Made by a program: the position numbers and the translations under genes
Notes under the pieces: model-generated
The model's input: the letters and a program-made list of their open reading frames with translations, nothing else
The model's database searches: none
What the model was told of the DNA's origin: nothing
NCBI RefSeq assembly: GCF_022690765.1
Contig: NZ_JALCZA010000033.1
Coordinates: 1 to 51,323, forward strand
Source of the DNA: Anaeromyxobacter oryzisoli
Lineage (GTDB): Bacteria; Myxococcota; Myxococcia; Myxococcales; Anaeromyxobacteraceae
Direction of reading: 5' to 3'
DNA: 51,323 bases
In this document: positions 42,589 through 50,463 of the stretch, in pieces
Numbering within the stretch: position 1 is the first letter of the stretch
Layout of the letters: each line of letters starts with the position of its first letter

Positions 42589-43014
42589 ATGCACGGCGTC
42601 ACGGCGGCCGCCAGCCACTCGTTCGAGGAGCACCGCAGCGAGCTCGAGATCCGCATCGAGGCGCCGTCCTTGCCCGCGCTCTTCGCCGAGGCCGGCCGGT
42701 CGCTCGTCGAGGTGATGCACGGGACCCCGCTCGAGGCCCCCGGCGCCTGGAGCGACGAGATCGTGGTGACCGCGCGAGACCGCGAGGCGCTCCTCGTCGA
42801 GTGGCTGAACGAGCTCGTCTTCCGCGCGGAGGTCGCGAAGGTGCTCTTCACGGAGTTCGAGATCGGGCGCCTGTCGCAGCGCGAGCTCGTCGCCACGGTC
42901 CGCGGCTCGCGCGTGTCGGCGCTTCGCAACCCGGTCAAGGCGGCGACCTACCACGGCCTCGCGATCGCCGCGGCCGGCGAAGGCTTCACCGCGAAGGTGA
43001 TCCTCGATGTCTGA
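42589..43014 (+). CDS. Archease, copy 2 (divergent)
   Basis: A 141-residue protein of the archease fold. It aligns end to end with the family: FEEHRSELEIRI near the N-terminus, LVEWLNELVF in the middle, KAATYHGLAI and VILDV at the C-terminus. The usual DHTAD signature, whose Asp residues bind metal, is changed to EHRSE, so both acidic positions are Glu. The RtcB copy 2 start codon overlaps its stop by eight bases, giving translational coupling. It probably serves that RtcB specifically, perhaps with altered metal binding. Confidence 0.82.
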   Translation: MHGVTAAASHSFEEHRSELEIRIEAPSLPALFAEAGRSLVEVMHGTPLEAPGAWSDEIVVTARDREALLVEWLNELVFRAEVAKVLFTEFEIGRLSQRELVATVRGSRVSALRNPVKAATYHGLAIAAAGEGFTAKVILDV

Positions 43015-44482
43015 GACGATCGGAGGCCGGGCGCCCACGCCGGCGCCGGGCGACGCGGAGCTTCGCGGCATCGGCCCTTGCCTGTACGAGATCGGGCCTC
43101 GCGCCGGCACGGGCATGCGGGTCCCGGCCCGCATCTTCGCGGACGAGGACCTCCTCGGCCAGATCCGCCGCGACCGGAGCATCTCGCAGCTCGTGAACGT
43201 GACGACGCTCCCCGGCATCGTGGACGCCGCGCTCGGGATGCCGGACATGCACGAGGGCTACGGCTTCCCGGTCGGCGGCGTCGCCGCGACGCTGCTGCCG
43301 GACGGCGTCGTCTCGCCCGGCGGCATCGGGTTCGACATCAACTGCGGGGTGCGCCTGCTCGCGTCCGGCCTGCGCGTCGAGGACGTCCAGCCGTCGCTCG
43401 AGCCGCTCGTCCACGAGCTGAGCCGCAGCGTCCCCGCCGGGTACGGCCGGCACGGACGCCTGGCGCTCACCCGGGACGAGCTGGACCGCGTGCTGCGCGA
43501 CGGCTGCCCGTACCTCGTGCGCGAGCACGGCCTCGGGCGCCCGGACGACCTCCCGCTCATCGAGTCCGGGGGGGTGATCGCCGGCGCGGATCCGGGCCAG
43601 GTCTCGGAGCGGGCGAAGAATCGCGGCGAGGATCAGCTGGGCACGCTCGGGGGTGGCAACCACTTCATCGAGGTGCAGGTCGTGGACGCGATCTTCGACG
43701 AGGGCGCCGCGCGGGCGTTCCGCCTCTTCCCCGGGCAGGTGACCGTCCTCGTCCACACCGGGTCGCGCGGCCTCGGCCATCAGGTCTGCACCGACTACGT
43801 GAAGATCATGGACGAGGCGATGCACCGGTACGGGATCAGCGTCCCCGATCGGCAGCTCGCGTGCGTGCCGCTCTCCTCGCGGGAGGGCAGGAGCTACTTC
43901 GGCGCGATGTGCGCGGCGATGAACTTCGCCTTCTGCAACCGCCTGGTGATCGCGCACCGGGCCCAGGACGTGTTCCGGCGCGTGCTGCGCGATTGGCAAG
44001 GCGCCGAGCTCCGGCTCGTCTACGACGTGGCGCACAACACCGCCAAGATCGAGCGCTACGGCGCGCGGACGCTCTGCGTGCACCGCAAGGGGGCGACGCG
44101 GGCCTTCGGCCCGTCGAGCGAGGAGATCCCGGCGCCGTACCGGGGCGTGGGGCAGCCGGTCCTCATCCCGGGCAGCATGGGGACGGCGTCGTACGTCCTC
44201 GTCGGCACCGACGAGGCGGCCGCCCTCTCCTTCAGCAGCTGCTGTCACGGCGCGGGGCGGGCGATGAGCCGCGGCGCCGCGAAGCGCCGCGTGCAGGGAC
44301 ACGTCCTGCGCCAGGAGCTGCTCTCGCGCGGGATCGTGGTCCGCTGTCCGAGCAACCAGGAGCTCGCGGAGGAGGCGCCGCTCGCCTACAAGGACGTCGA
44401 TCGCGTCGTGGACGTGGTGCACCGCGCGGGCATCGCTCGCAAGGTCGCGCGCCTCCGGCCGATCGGCGTCGTGAAGGGGTGA
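43007..44482 (+). CDS. rtcB: RNA-splicing ligase RtcB, copy 2
   Basis: A 491-residue RtcB. Metal ligands: Asp 110 and Cys 113 (GFDINCGVR), His 219 (GNHFIEV), His 250 (VHTGSRGLGHQ) and His 343 (VAHNTAKIE). The guanylylation site His 414 is in CCHGAGR. It is clearly different from copy 1 in the N-terminal half and in many loops, so it is not a recent duplicate. It overlaps the second archease gene. Two such pairs 12 kb apart suggest distinct substrates or conditions. The convergent hydrolase gene ends nine bases after its stop. Confidence 0.95.
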   Translation: MSETIGGRAPTPAPGDAELRGIGPCLYEIGPRAGTGMRVPARIFADEDLLGQIRRDRSISQLVNVTTLPGIVDAALGMPDMHEGYGFPVGGVAATLLPDGVVSPGGIGFDINCGVRLLASGLRVEDVQPSLEPLVHELSRSVPAGYGRHGRLALTRDELDRVLRDGCPYLVREHGLGRPDDLPLIESGGVIAGADPGQVSERAKNRGEDQLGTLGGGNHFIEVQVVDAIFDEGAARAFRLFPGQVTVLVHTGSRGLGHQVCTDYVKIMDEAMHRYGISVPDRQLACVPLSSREGRSYFGAMCAAMNFAFCNRLVIAHRAQDVFRRVLRDWQGAELRLVYDVAHNTAKIERYGARTLCVHRKGATRAFGPSSEEIPAPYRGVGQPVLIPGSMGTASYVLVGTDEAAALSFSSCCHGAGRAMSRGAAKRRVQGHVLRQELLSRGIVVRCPSNQELAEEAPLAYKDVDRVVDVVHRAGIARKVARLRPIGVVKG

Positions 44483-44491
44483 GCGGAGCGG

Positions 44492-46006
44492 CTAGTCTGG
44501 GGACGCCGCCAGCTCCTCCTTCGCGAGCTGGACGAGGCGCCAGTACGGCGGCGGGTACCCGCGGGCGGCCAGGTGCTCCGCCGCGCGCGCCTCGATTCGC
44601 GCGCGGAGGCGCGCGTGCCGGGCCGTGAACCACTGGCTGCGCAGCGCCGCGGTGGCGCTCATGCCCTGCGGGACCGGCCCGATCTCGCCGAACGCGTTCA
44701 GGGCCGCGCTCCAGGCCTTGGCGACGCGGGCGAACGGGAGCCGCCAGCGCGAGTAGGGCAGCGGCGCGCCCGCCTCCGCGGCGGCGAGCATCGCGTCGGT
44801 GGCCGCGTTGTCGAGGTGCTCGTTCCTCAGCGCCTCGACGTCGCGCCACTCGGCGACGACGCGGAGCTGCGGGTCGTCCTCGAGGTCCGCGGGCTCGAGC
44901 GTCTCGAAGTGGCGCACGCCGAGCGCGGCGAGCCAGGCCCGGACCCCGGGCGACGAGACGTGCGACGGCGCCGGCCAGAGCTCGACGCCGAGCTGGCGGT
45001 ACGCCTGCGCCGCGACCTCAGAGCAGAAGAGGCGCGTCGGATCCTGCGCGTCCATCGCGAAGTCGTAGGCGATCGGGCCCGCCTCCGCGCGCACGAGCGC
45101 CGCGGTCGCCGCCGCGTGTGGCAGCATGGGGTCCGCCGCCATGGCGGGCAGGTCGGCGCGCGGCCGGAGCACGAGGACGCGCAGCTTCCGGTCGCCCAGG
45201 TACTCGTCCGGAGTGGCGATCGCGACGCCGCGCTCGATGTGCGCCTCGACGAGCCGGACGCGGCCGGTGCCCGGCTCGACGTGCACGAGCGCGACGTGCG
45301 AGAAGTTGCCCGGGAAGTCGTTCCCGCGCGCGATGAGGGCCGAGGTGGCCGCCCCACCGCGCGAGAGGAGCACGTCGCCGCTGTGGACCCGCACGCCGTG
45401 CACGAGCGCGGACGGCGTGGCCGACGGCTCGTCGACGCCGGCGGTGAGCTCCGGCGGGGCGGCGTCCGGCGGGGCCTGCAGGATGGCCTCCTCGATGGCG
45501 GCGCGGCTGCCGTACAGGACGCGGTAGAGCGCCTCGCGCGCGCGCCGGTCGCGCGGGTCCCACCGCTCGGACTGGCGCTTCACCGCGTCGCGGAGCCGCG
45601 CCGCGAGCCGGATCGCGTCCGGGAGGAGCTTCGGGCACGCCGCGACGCGCACCGCCGCGTCGAAGACCCGGGCCTCCGCCTCCGCGAGGAGCGGCGCGTC
45701 CGGCGCGTGCGTGCCGTGGCCGAGCCGCTCGACGGTGTCCGCCAGCGCGTGCAGCTCGGCGCGCGCCTCGTCGCCCATCGCCTCGCACCCCACCGCGCGC
45801 GCCCTCGCGTACCCCTCCTCGAGCCGCTCCCAGTACGCGTCCTGCTGCCACGCGAAGGGACGGGCGCGCGCGGCGTCCGCGCTCTCGGCGGCGGCGGCGC
45901 GCACCGGAGCGCGATCCGGCACGAGCAGGAGCAGATAGGCGACGGCCAGCGCGGCGGCCCCGCGGACCACGACTCGCCGGATCCGCCCTGGCCCACCTCC
46001 GCGCAT
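44492..46006 (-). CDS. Exported YiiX/NlpC-P60-like papain-fold cysteine hydrolase
   Basis: A 504-residue protein. It begins with a basic stretch and a hydrophobic segment (about 12-30), a signal peptide or anchor. An alpha-helical region follows to about residue 180. The hydrolase domain starts HSGDVLLSRGG (from 208), has His 237 in GNFSHVALVH, Glu 254, and Cys 328 in LFCSEVAAQAY. The His-before-Cys order is that of permuted papain-like enzymes (YiiX/YebB, NlpC/P60 superfamily). Substrates of these proteins may be lipids or peptide bonds in the cell envelope. GGAGGAGG lies about 10 nt upstream of the ATG at 46006. It is not in an operon with cydAB. Confidence 0.8.
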   Translation of the reverse strand: MRGGGPGRIRRVVVRGAAALAVAYLLLLVPDRAPVRAAAAESADAARARPFAWQQDAYWERLEEGYARARAVGCEAMGDEARAELHALADTVERLGHGTHAPDAPLLAEAEARVFDAAVRVAACPKLLPDAIRLAARLRDAVKRQSERWDPRDRRAREALYRVLYGSRAAIEEAILQAPPDAAPPELTAGVDEPSATPSALVHGVRVHSGDVLLSRGGAATSALIARGNDFPGNFSHVALVHVEPGTGRVRLVEAHIERGVAIATPDEYLGDRKLRVLVLRPRADLPAMAADPMLPHAAATAALVRAEAGPIAYDFAMDAQDPTRLFCSEVAAQAYRQLGVELWPAPSHVSSPGVRAWLAALGVRHFETLEPADLEDDPQLRVVAEWRDVEALRNEHLDNAATDAMLAAAEAGAPLPYSRWRLPFARVAKAWSAALNAFGEIGPVPQGMSATAALRSQWFTARHARLRARIEARAAEHLAARGYPPPYWRLVQLAKEELAASPD

Positions 46007-46095
46007 GCCGATCCCGCCTCCTCCGCGTGCGCCTCCTTCTTCGCACCCGGCGTCACGTGGATCAAGGCGGAGCGGAGCGCCCTCCGCGGCCGCGC

Positions 46096-47109
46096 CTACC
46101 GGGTCCGCGGGCGATCCACGATCGCGAACGGCCGCTCCCCCTTGAAGATCCGGAAGAGCAGGTGCAGCGCGGGGAAGAGGAGCAGCGCGCCGGCGCCGAG
46201 CGCCCACAGGAGCGGGACGAGGGTGGCGCGCGGGCCGGCCGCCGACCTGACGGTGAGGTCCGGCGGGACGAGGTAGGGGTACTGCGAGGCTCCCCACCCG
46301 ACCACGATGAGCGCGACCTGCAGCGCCGCGGCGGTGCGGGCGGCCCGCACCCTCTTCTTCGCGAGCGCCACGAAGGCGATCACGGCGGCGGCGCCGGTGG
46401 CGAGGTGGAGCGGGAGGGTGAACGGCCGCCGGGTGAGCCCCTCGAAGACGAGCGGGGCCTCCCGGGCCGAGATCGCCGCGACGAGCGCGGCGCAGACGAA
46501 CACCGCGACGCCGGCGCCGATGGCGCGGCGGCGGAAGTCGTCGCGGAGCGACCCCTCGGCCTCGACCGCCAGGTACGTGGCGGCGAGGTACGCGAACAGG
46601 GCCGCCGCGAAGACGCCGGTCGCCGCGGAGAACGCCGACAGCCAGTGGCCGGCGCCTGCGCCCGAGCTGCCCGCGCGCCACCCCGCGGCGAGCGCGCCCA
46701 CCACGGCCCCGAGCATCAGCGGCGCGAGGATCGACGCGCCGGAGAAGAGGACGCCCCAGCGCCGCTGCACGACGTCCTCGGGGTAGTCGTAGGTACGGAA
46801 CGTGAACGCCGCGCCGCGCAGGACGATGCCGACCAGGAGGAGGACGAGGGGGGTGAAGAGCGCGATCGAGATGCGGGCGAACGCCGCCGGGAACCCGGTG
46901 AAGAGCAGGACGACCACGAGGATGAGCCACACGTGGTTCGCCTCCCAGATCGGCCCGATCGCGCGCTCGATCAGGGCGCGCTGCTCCTTCACCCGCGGCC
47001 CGGAGGCGAGGAGATCCCAGATGCCGCCGCCGAAGTCGGCGCCGCCGAGCAGCGCGTAGAGCACGAGGGCGGCGAGGATGACCCCGCCGAGGAGGTCGGG
47101 GGCGCTCAT
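46096..47109 (-). CDS. cydB: Cytochrome bd ubiquinol oxidase subunit II
   Basis: A 337-residue membrane protein with eight to nine predicted helices. It opens with ALLGGADFGGGIWDLL, the CydB signature, and has the GPIWEANHVWLI segment expected of the second subunit. It stabilises the heme d/b595 part of the quinol oxidase that reduces oxygen to water with high affinity. Its ATG overlaps the cydA stop in an ATGA arrangement, so cydA-cydB are coupled. No CydX-like peptide or CydDC exporter was found nearby. Confidence 0.95.
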   Translation of the reverse strand: MSAPDLLGGVILAALVLYALLGGADFGGGIWDLLASGPRVKEQRALIERAIGPIWEANHVWLILVVVLLFTGFPAAFARISIALFTPLVLLLVGIVLRGAAFTFRTYDYPEDVVQRRWGVLFSGASILAPLMLGAVVGALAAGWRAGSSGAGAGHWLSAFSAATGVFAAALFAYLAATYLAVEAEGSLRDDFRRRAIGAGVAVFVCAALVAAISAREAPLVFEGLTRRPFTLPLHLATGAAAVIAFVALAKKRVRAARTAAALQVALIVVGWGASQYPYLVPPDLTVRSAAGPRATLVPLLWALGAGALLLFPALHLLFRIFKGERPFAIVDRPRTR

Positions 47110-48437
47110 CGCGTGACCTCCGGGGGCGCGCCGGACGGCTCCGGCGCCGAGGGGACGTGGGCGATCTGGCGCCGGAGCAGGAGGATCACCATCGCGCCGA
47201 GGAAGACGTAGAGGAGGAGGAACGCGACGAGCGGGGCGGCCAGCCCCGTGACGGGCGTCACCGCGTCGGCGGTCCGCATCGTCCCCCAGATCGTGTACGG
47301 CTGGCGCCCCCACTCCGTGACGAGCCAGCCCGCCTCGAGCGCGAGGAACCCCGCGGGCCCGGCGAGGGCGATCGTGCGGAGCAGCCGCGGCCCGGGCTCC
47401 CGCCGCCGAGCGCGCTGGACGATCCAGGCGATCGCCACCACCGCCATGATCGAGCCGAGCCCGACCATCACCTGGAACGCCAGGTGGACGAGTCGGGTGT
47501 TGGGCCAGACCTCGCGCGGGAACGCGCCCAGGCCCCTCACCTCGGCGTGCGGATCGTGGAACGCGAGCAGCGACAGGCCGGCGGGGACCTCGAGCGCCCA
47601 GCGGGTCTCCTCCCGCTCCGCGTCGGGCAGCCCGCCGATCCGCAGCGGCGCGCCGCGCTCGGTCCGGAACTGGCCCTCGAGCGCGGCGAGCTTCACCGGC
47701 TGGGTCTGCGCGATCTGGCGGGCCGAGAAGTCGCCGGAGACGGGCTGGAGGAGCGCCGCCACCGCGCCGACCCCGAACGCGATGCGGAGCGCCGCCCGGT
47801 GGAACGCGTGGTCCGGGTGGCGCAGGAGGAGCACGGCGTGGATGCCCGCGACGGCGAAGCCGGTCGCCGCGTACGAGGAGAGGAGGACGTGGACCACCTC
47901 GTGCGCCCAGCCGGGCGGGAACATCGCCGTGAACGGCCCGACCTCCACGGGGTTCCCGGCGAAGTCCACGCGGAAGCCGGCGGGGGCGTTCATCCAGGCG
48001 TTCGCCAGCGTCACGAAGAAGGCCGACACGGCGCCGCTCACGGCGACGGCGACGCCGGCCGCGAGGTGGAGCCGCGGGCCGGCGCGGTTCCAGCCGTAGA
48101 GATAGATGCCGAGGAAGATCGCCTCCGCGAAGAAGGCGAAGCCCTCGAGGGAGAACGGCATCCCGATGATCGGGCCGGCGAAGGCCATGAACCGCGGCCA
48201 GAGCAGGCCCAGCTCGAACGAGATCACCGTCCCGGAGACCGCCCCCACCGCGAACAGGATGGCGACGCCCTTCGCCCAGCGGCGCGCCAGGTCGAGGTGC
48301 ACCGGGTCGCCGGTGCGCCGCCAGCGCCACTCCGCGAGGACCATGAAGAGGGGCATCGAGACGCCGACCGCGGCGAAGACGATGTGGAAGACCAGCGAGA
48401 CGCCGAAGAGCGCCCGCGCGGCGAGGAGGTCGTTCAC
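47106..48437 (-). CDS. cydA: Cytochrome bd ubiquinol oxidase subunit I
   Basis: A 443-residue heme-bearing subunit. Axial ligands can be matched to the E. coli scheme: His 18 (SLVFHIV) for heme b595/d, His 183 (VVHVLLSSYAATGF) and Met 324 (QVMVGLG) for heme b558. The quinol-binding Q-loop is short: PVKLAALEG is present but the long insertion of E. coli CydA is missing, as in cyanide-insensitive type oxidases. GRQPYTIWG near residue 385 is typical. It starts with GTG at 48437. The organism can respire at low oxygen or with protection against oxidants. Confidence 0.95.
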   Translation of the reverse strand: MNDLLAARALFGVSLVFHIVFAAVGVSMPLFMVLAEWRWRRTGDPVHLDLARRWAKGVAILFAVGAVSGTVISFELGLLWPRFMAFAGPIIGMPFSLEGFAFFAEAIFLGIYLYGWNRAGPRLHLAAGVAVAVSGAVSAFFVTLANAWMNAPAGFRVDFAGNPVEVGPFTAMFPPGWAHEVVHVLLSSYAATGFAVAGIHAVLLLRHPDHAFHRAALRIAFGVGAVAALLQPVSGDFSARQIAQTQPVKLAALEGQFRTERGAPLRIGGLPDAEREETRWALEVPAGLSLLAFHDPHAEVRGLGAFPREVWPNTRLVHLAFQVMVGLGSIMAVVAIAWIVQRARRREPGPRLLRTIALAGPAGFLALEAGWLVTEWGRQPYTIWGTMRTADAVTPVTGLAAPLVAFLLLYVFLGAMVILLLRRQIAHVPSAPEPSGAPPEVTR

Positions 48438-48572
48438 GACGCCCTATGTGGTGGCGCACCTCGCGTTTCGCGCGTCCCGGACGGGCGGGGTGGCGCTCTG
48501 CCGCCCGGCGTCTTTCGCCCCAGTGCCCCTCCTGGTACGGGCCCGGCGCAGGCGCGGTCGGCTACGGCCAAA

Positions 48573-48602
48573 TTGACACTCCCGAAAGGGGGGCAGTAAC
48601 CT
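48573..48602 (+). promoter_or_regulatory. Sigma-70-type promoter for the beta-barrel gene
   Basis: Perfect TTGACA at 48573-48578, an 18-bp spacer, then TAACCT at 48597-48602 (three of six). Transcription would begin near 48609, leaving about 60 nt before the ATG at 48671. Confidence 0.45.
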
Positions 48603-48670
48603 CCTCGAGCGTCCGACCTGCCCACCGCTTGGCGCTGCGCCGCGCGGGGGCGCTCGCTCCCGGAGGTTGC

Positions 48671-49615
48671 ATGTCCCGCCCGCTGGCGCCCGTCCTCGCC
48701 GCCGCCGTCCTCGTCCTGCCCGCGGTGACCCGGGGCGCCGAGCCGCTCGACCTCGATCTTTCGCGCCTCGGCGCGCCCGACGCGAGGGTGTGGGAGGCCC
48801 GGGGCGCCACCGCCGCGGACGCGCAGGCGCTCGCGAACGACGCGAAGATCCGCTTCGGCATCCTCTCCTCGGAGCTGGCGCTCGCGCTCTCGTCGGCGAT
48901 CCTCGAGCCCGCCGGCACCACCGGCCACTCCGGCTTCGACGTCGGCCTCGAGGGCGCGTACGTCGGCGTCCACCCGACCGTCGTGGGCACGGGCGCCACC
49001 GCGGCGGACGACTGGCCCACGAGCGGGATGACGCCGCACGAGCTCTTCCTCCCGTCGGTCCACGTGCGGAAGGCCCTGCCCTACAGCTTCGAGGTGGGCG
49101 GCCGGATGATCTACCTGTCGCAGTCCTCGTACTTCGCGGGACAGCTCGAGGGGAAGTGGGCGCTGAACGAAGGCTTCGACCTGCTCCCCGACGTCGCCGT
49201 CCGCTTCGCCTGGACCCAGCTCTTCGGCCAGCGCGACTGGAACCTGGGCGTCGGCGACGTGGACTTCATGGTGTCGAAGCGCTGGGGGGTGGGCGCGGTC
49301 GCGAGCCTCACCCCGTACGCGGCGGCGCGCTACACGTTCGTGCGCGCGTCCACCGACGTGATCCAGTACGGCCCCGCCGGCACCTCCCCCACCGACGCGA
49401 TGACCACCGCCGCGGCGTTCCCCACGCTCAGCGCGGGCTACTACCGCACCACCGCCGGCCTGCGGCTGACCGCGCTCGCCGTCTCGATGGCCGCCGAGGC
49501 GACCTACTTCGGCGGGACGACGACCGGGAAGGCGAACCCGACCGCGAGCCAGTACCCGAGCTACCGCCTGAAGTCGTCGTGGGGCGCCGCCTGGAAGCTG
49601 GGGTTCGAGTTTTGA
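48671..49615 (+). CDS. Outer-membrane beta-barrel protein
   Basis: A 314-residue secreted protein. Its signal peptide ends around TRGAEP (residues 20-25). The mature part alternates hydrophobic and polar residues with many Tyr, Trp and Gly, and it closes with KLGFEF, the C-terminal Phe of barrel proteins. It lies beside cydAB but is read in the opposite direction. CGGAGG precedes the ATG. I recognise no specific transporter family; it could be a small channel or an adhesin-like barrel. Confidence 0.7.
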   Translation: MSRPLAPVLAAAVLVLPAVTRGAEPLDLDLSRLGAPDARVWEARGATAADAQALANDAKIRFGILSSELALALSSAILEPAGTTGHSGFDVGLEGAYVGVHPTVVGTGATAADDWPTSGMTPHELFLPSVHVRKALPYSFEVGGRMIYLSQSSYFAGQLEGKWALNEGFDLLPDVAVRFAWTQLFGQRDWNLGVGDVDFMVSKRWGVGAVASLTPYAAARYTFVRASTDVIQYGPAGTSPTDAMTTAAAFPTLSAGYYRTTAGLRLTALAVSMAAEATYFGGTTTGKANPTASQYPSYRLKSSWGAAWKLGFEF

Positions 49616-49621
49616 GAAGGT

Positions 49622-50395
49622 TCACCGCCCGGTCCGCCGCCGCACGAGCTCCCGCGTCCGGCCCGGGACGTTGGTGATGAGCGCCGTCGCGCCGAGCGCC
49701 ACGAGGCGCTCGGCGTCCTCGGGCGCGTCGACGGTCCAGACGTTCACCGCGAGGCCGCGCGCCTTCCACTCCGCCATCCGCGCCGGCGTCACGAGCACGC
49801 GCTCGGGGTGGACCGCCGCCGCCCCCATCAACGTCAGCGCGAGCGCGACCTCGAGCCGCCACGCCTGGCCGTGCTCGAAGAGGAGCCCCACCGGCAGGTG
49901 CGGCGCGGCGGCGCGGAACGCCCCGAGGAGCCGGTAGTCGAAGGACGACACGATCACCCGGTCCTCGGCGCGCGCCCGCGCGATCACCCGCGCCACCTCG
50001 GCGGCGAGCCCGAGGTCCAGCCCGCTCGACTTGAGCTCCACGTTCACCACGGCGCGGGGGAGCGCGTCGAGCACCTCGGCGAGGAGCGGCATCCGCTCGC
50101 CCCGGAACGCGGCGCCGCGGTGCGCGCCGACGTCGAGGGCGCGCAGCTCGGCGAGCGTCGCGTCCTTCACCCGGAGCGGCGAGCCGGCGATCCTCCGCGC
50201 GTCCTCGTCGTGGAACACCACCACCTCGCCGGTCGCGCAGCGCCACGCGTCCAGCTCGACGCCGTCGGCGCCCTGCTTCATCGCGAGGCGGAACGCGGCC
50301 AGCGTGTTCTCGGGGGCGTCGGCGCTCGCGCCGCGGTGCCCGAGCACGAGCGGGCGGTCCGGCGACCGCGGGGCGCCACGGCGGGGGAAGTCCAA
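49622..50395 (-). CDS. Glycerophosphodiester phosphodiesterase
   Basis: A 257-residue cytoplasmic enzyme splitting glycerophosphodiesters into glycerol 3-phosphate and alcohol. GHRGASADAPENT holds the catalytic His 20; GVELDAWR gives Glu 47 and Asp 49, metal ligands; FHDED has His 62, the second catalytic His. The TIM-barrel ends with VNVWTVDAPEDAERLV. It is a normal-length UgpQ-type protein. It starts with TTG at 50395 behind GGAGG. Its 3' end converges on the beta-barrel gene with six bases between stops. Confidence 0.93.
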   Translation of the reverse strand: MDFPRRGAPRSPDRPLVLGHRGASADAPENTLAAFRLAMKQGADGVELDAWRCATGEVVVFHDEDARRIAGSPLRVKDATLAELRALDVGAHRGAAFRGERMPLLAEVLDALPRAVVNVELKSSGLDLGLAAEVARVIARARAEDRVIVSSFDYRLLGAFRAAAPHLPVGLLFEHGQAWRLEVALALTLMGAAAVHPERVLVTPARMAEWKARGLAVNVWTVDAPEDAERLVALGATALITNVPGRTRELVRRRTGR

Positions 50396-50463
50396 CGAGA
50401 GCCTCCGTTGCCCCGGCGAAGCCGTGCGACGGCGCTTGGCGGCCGCGGGGGCGCGCGGCTATC

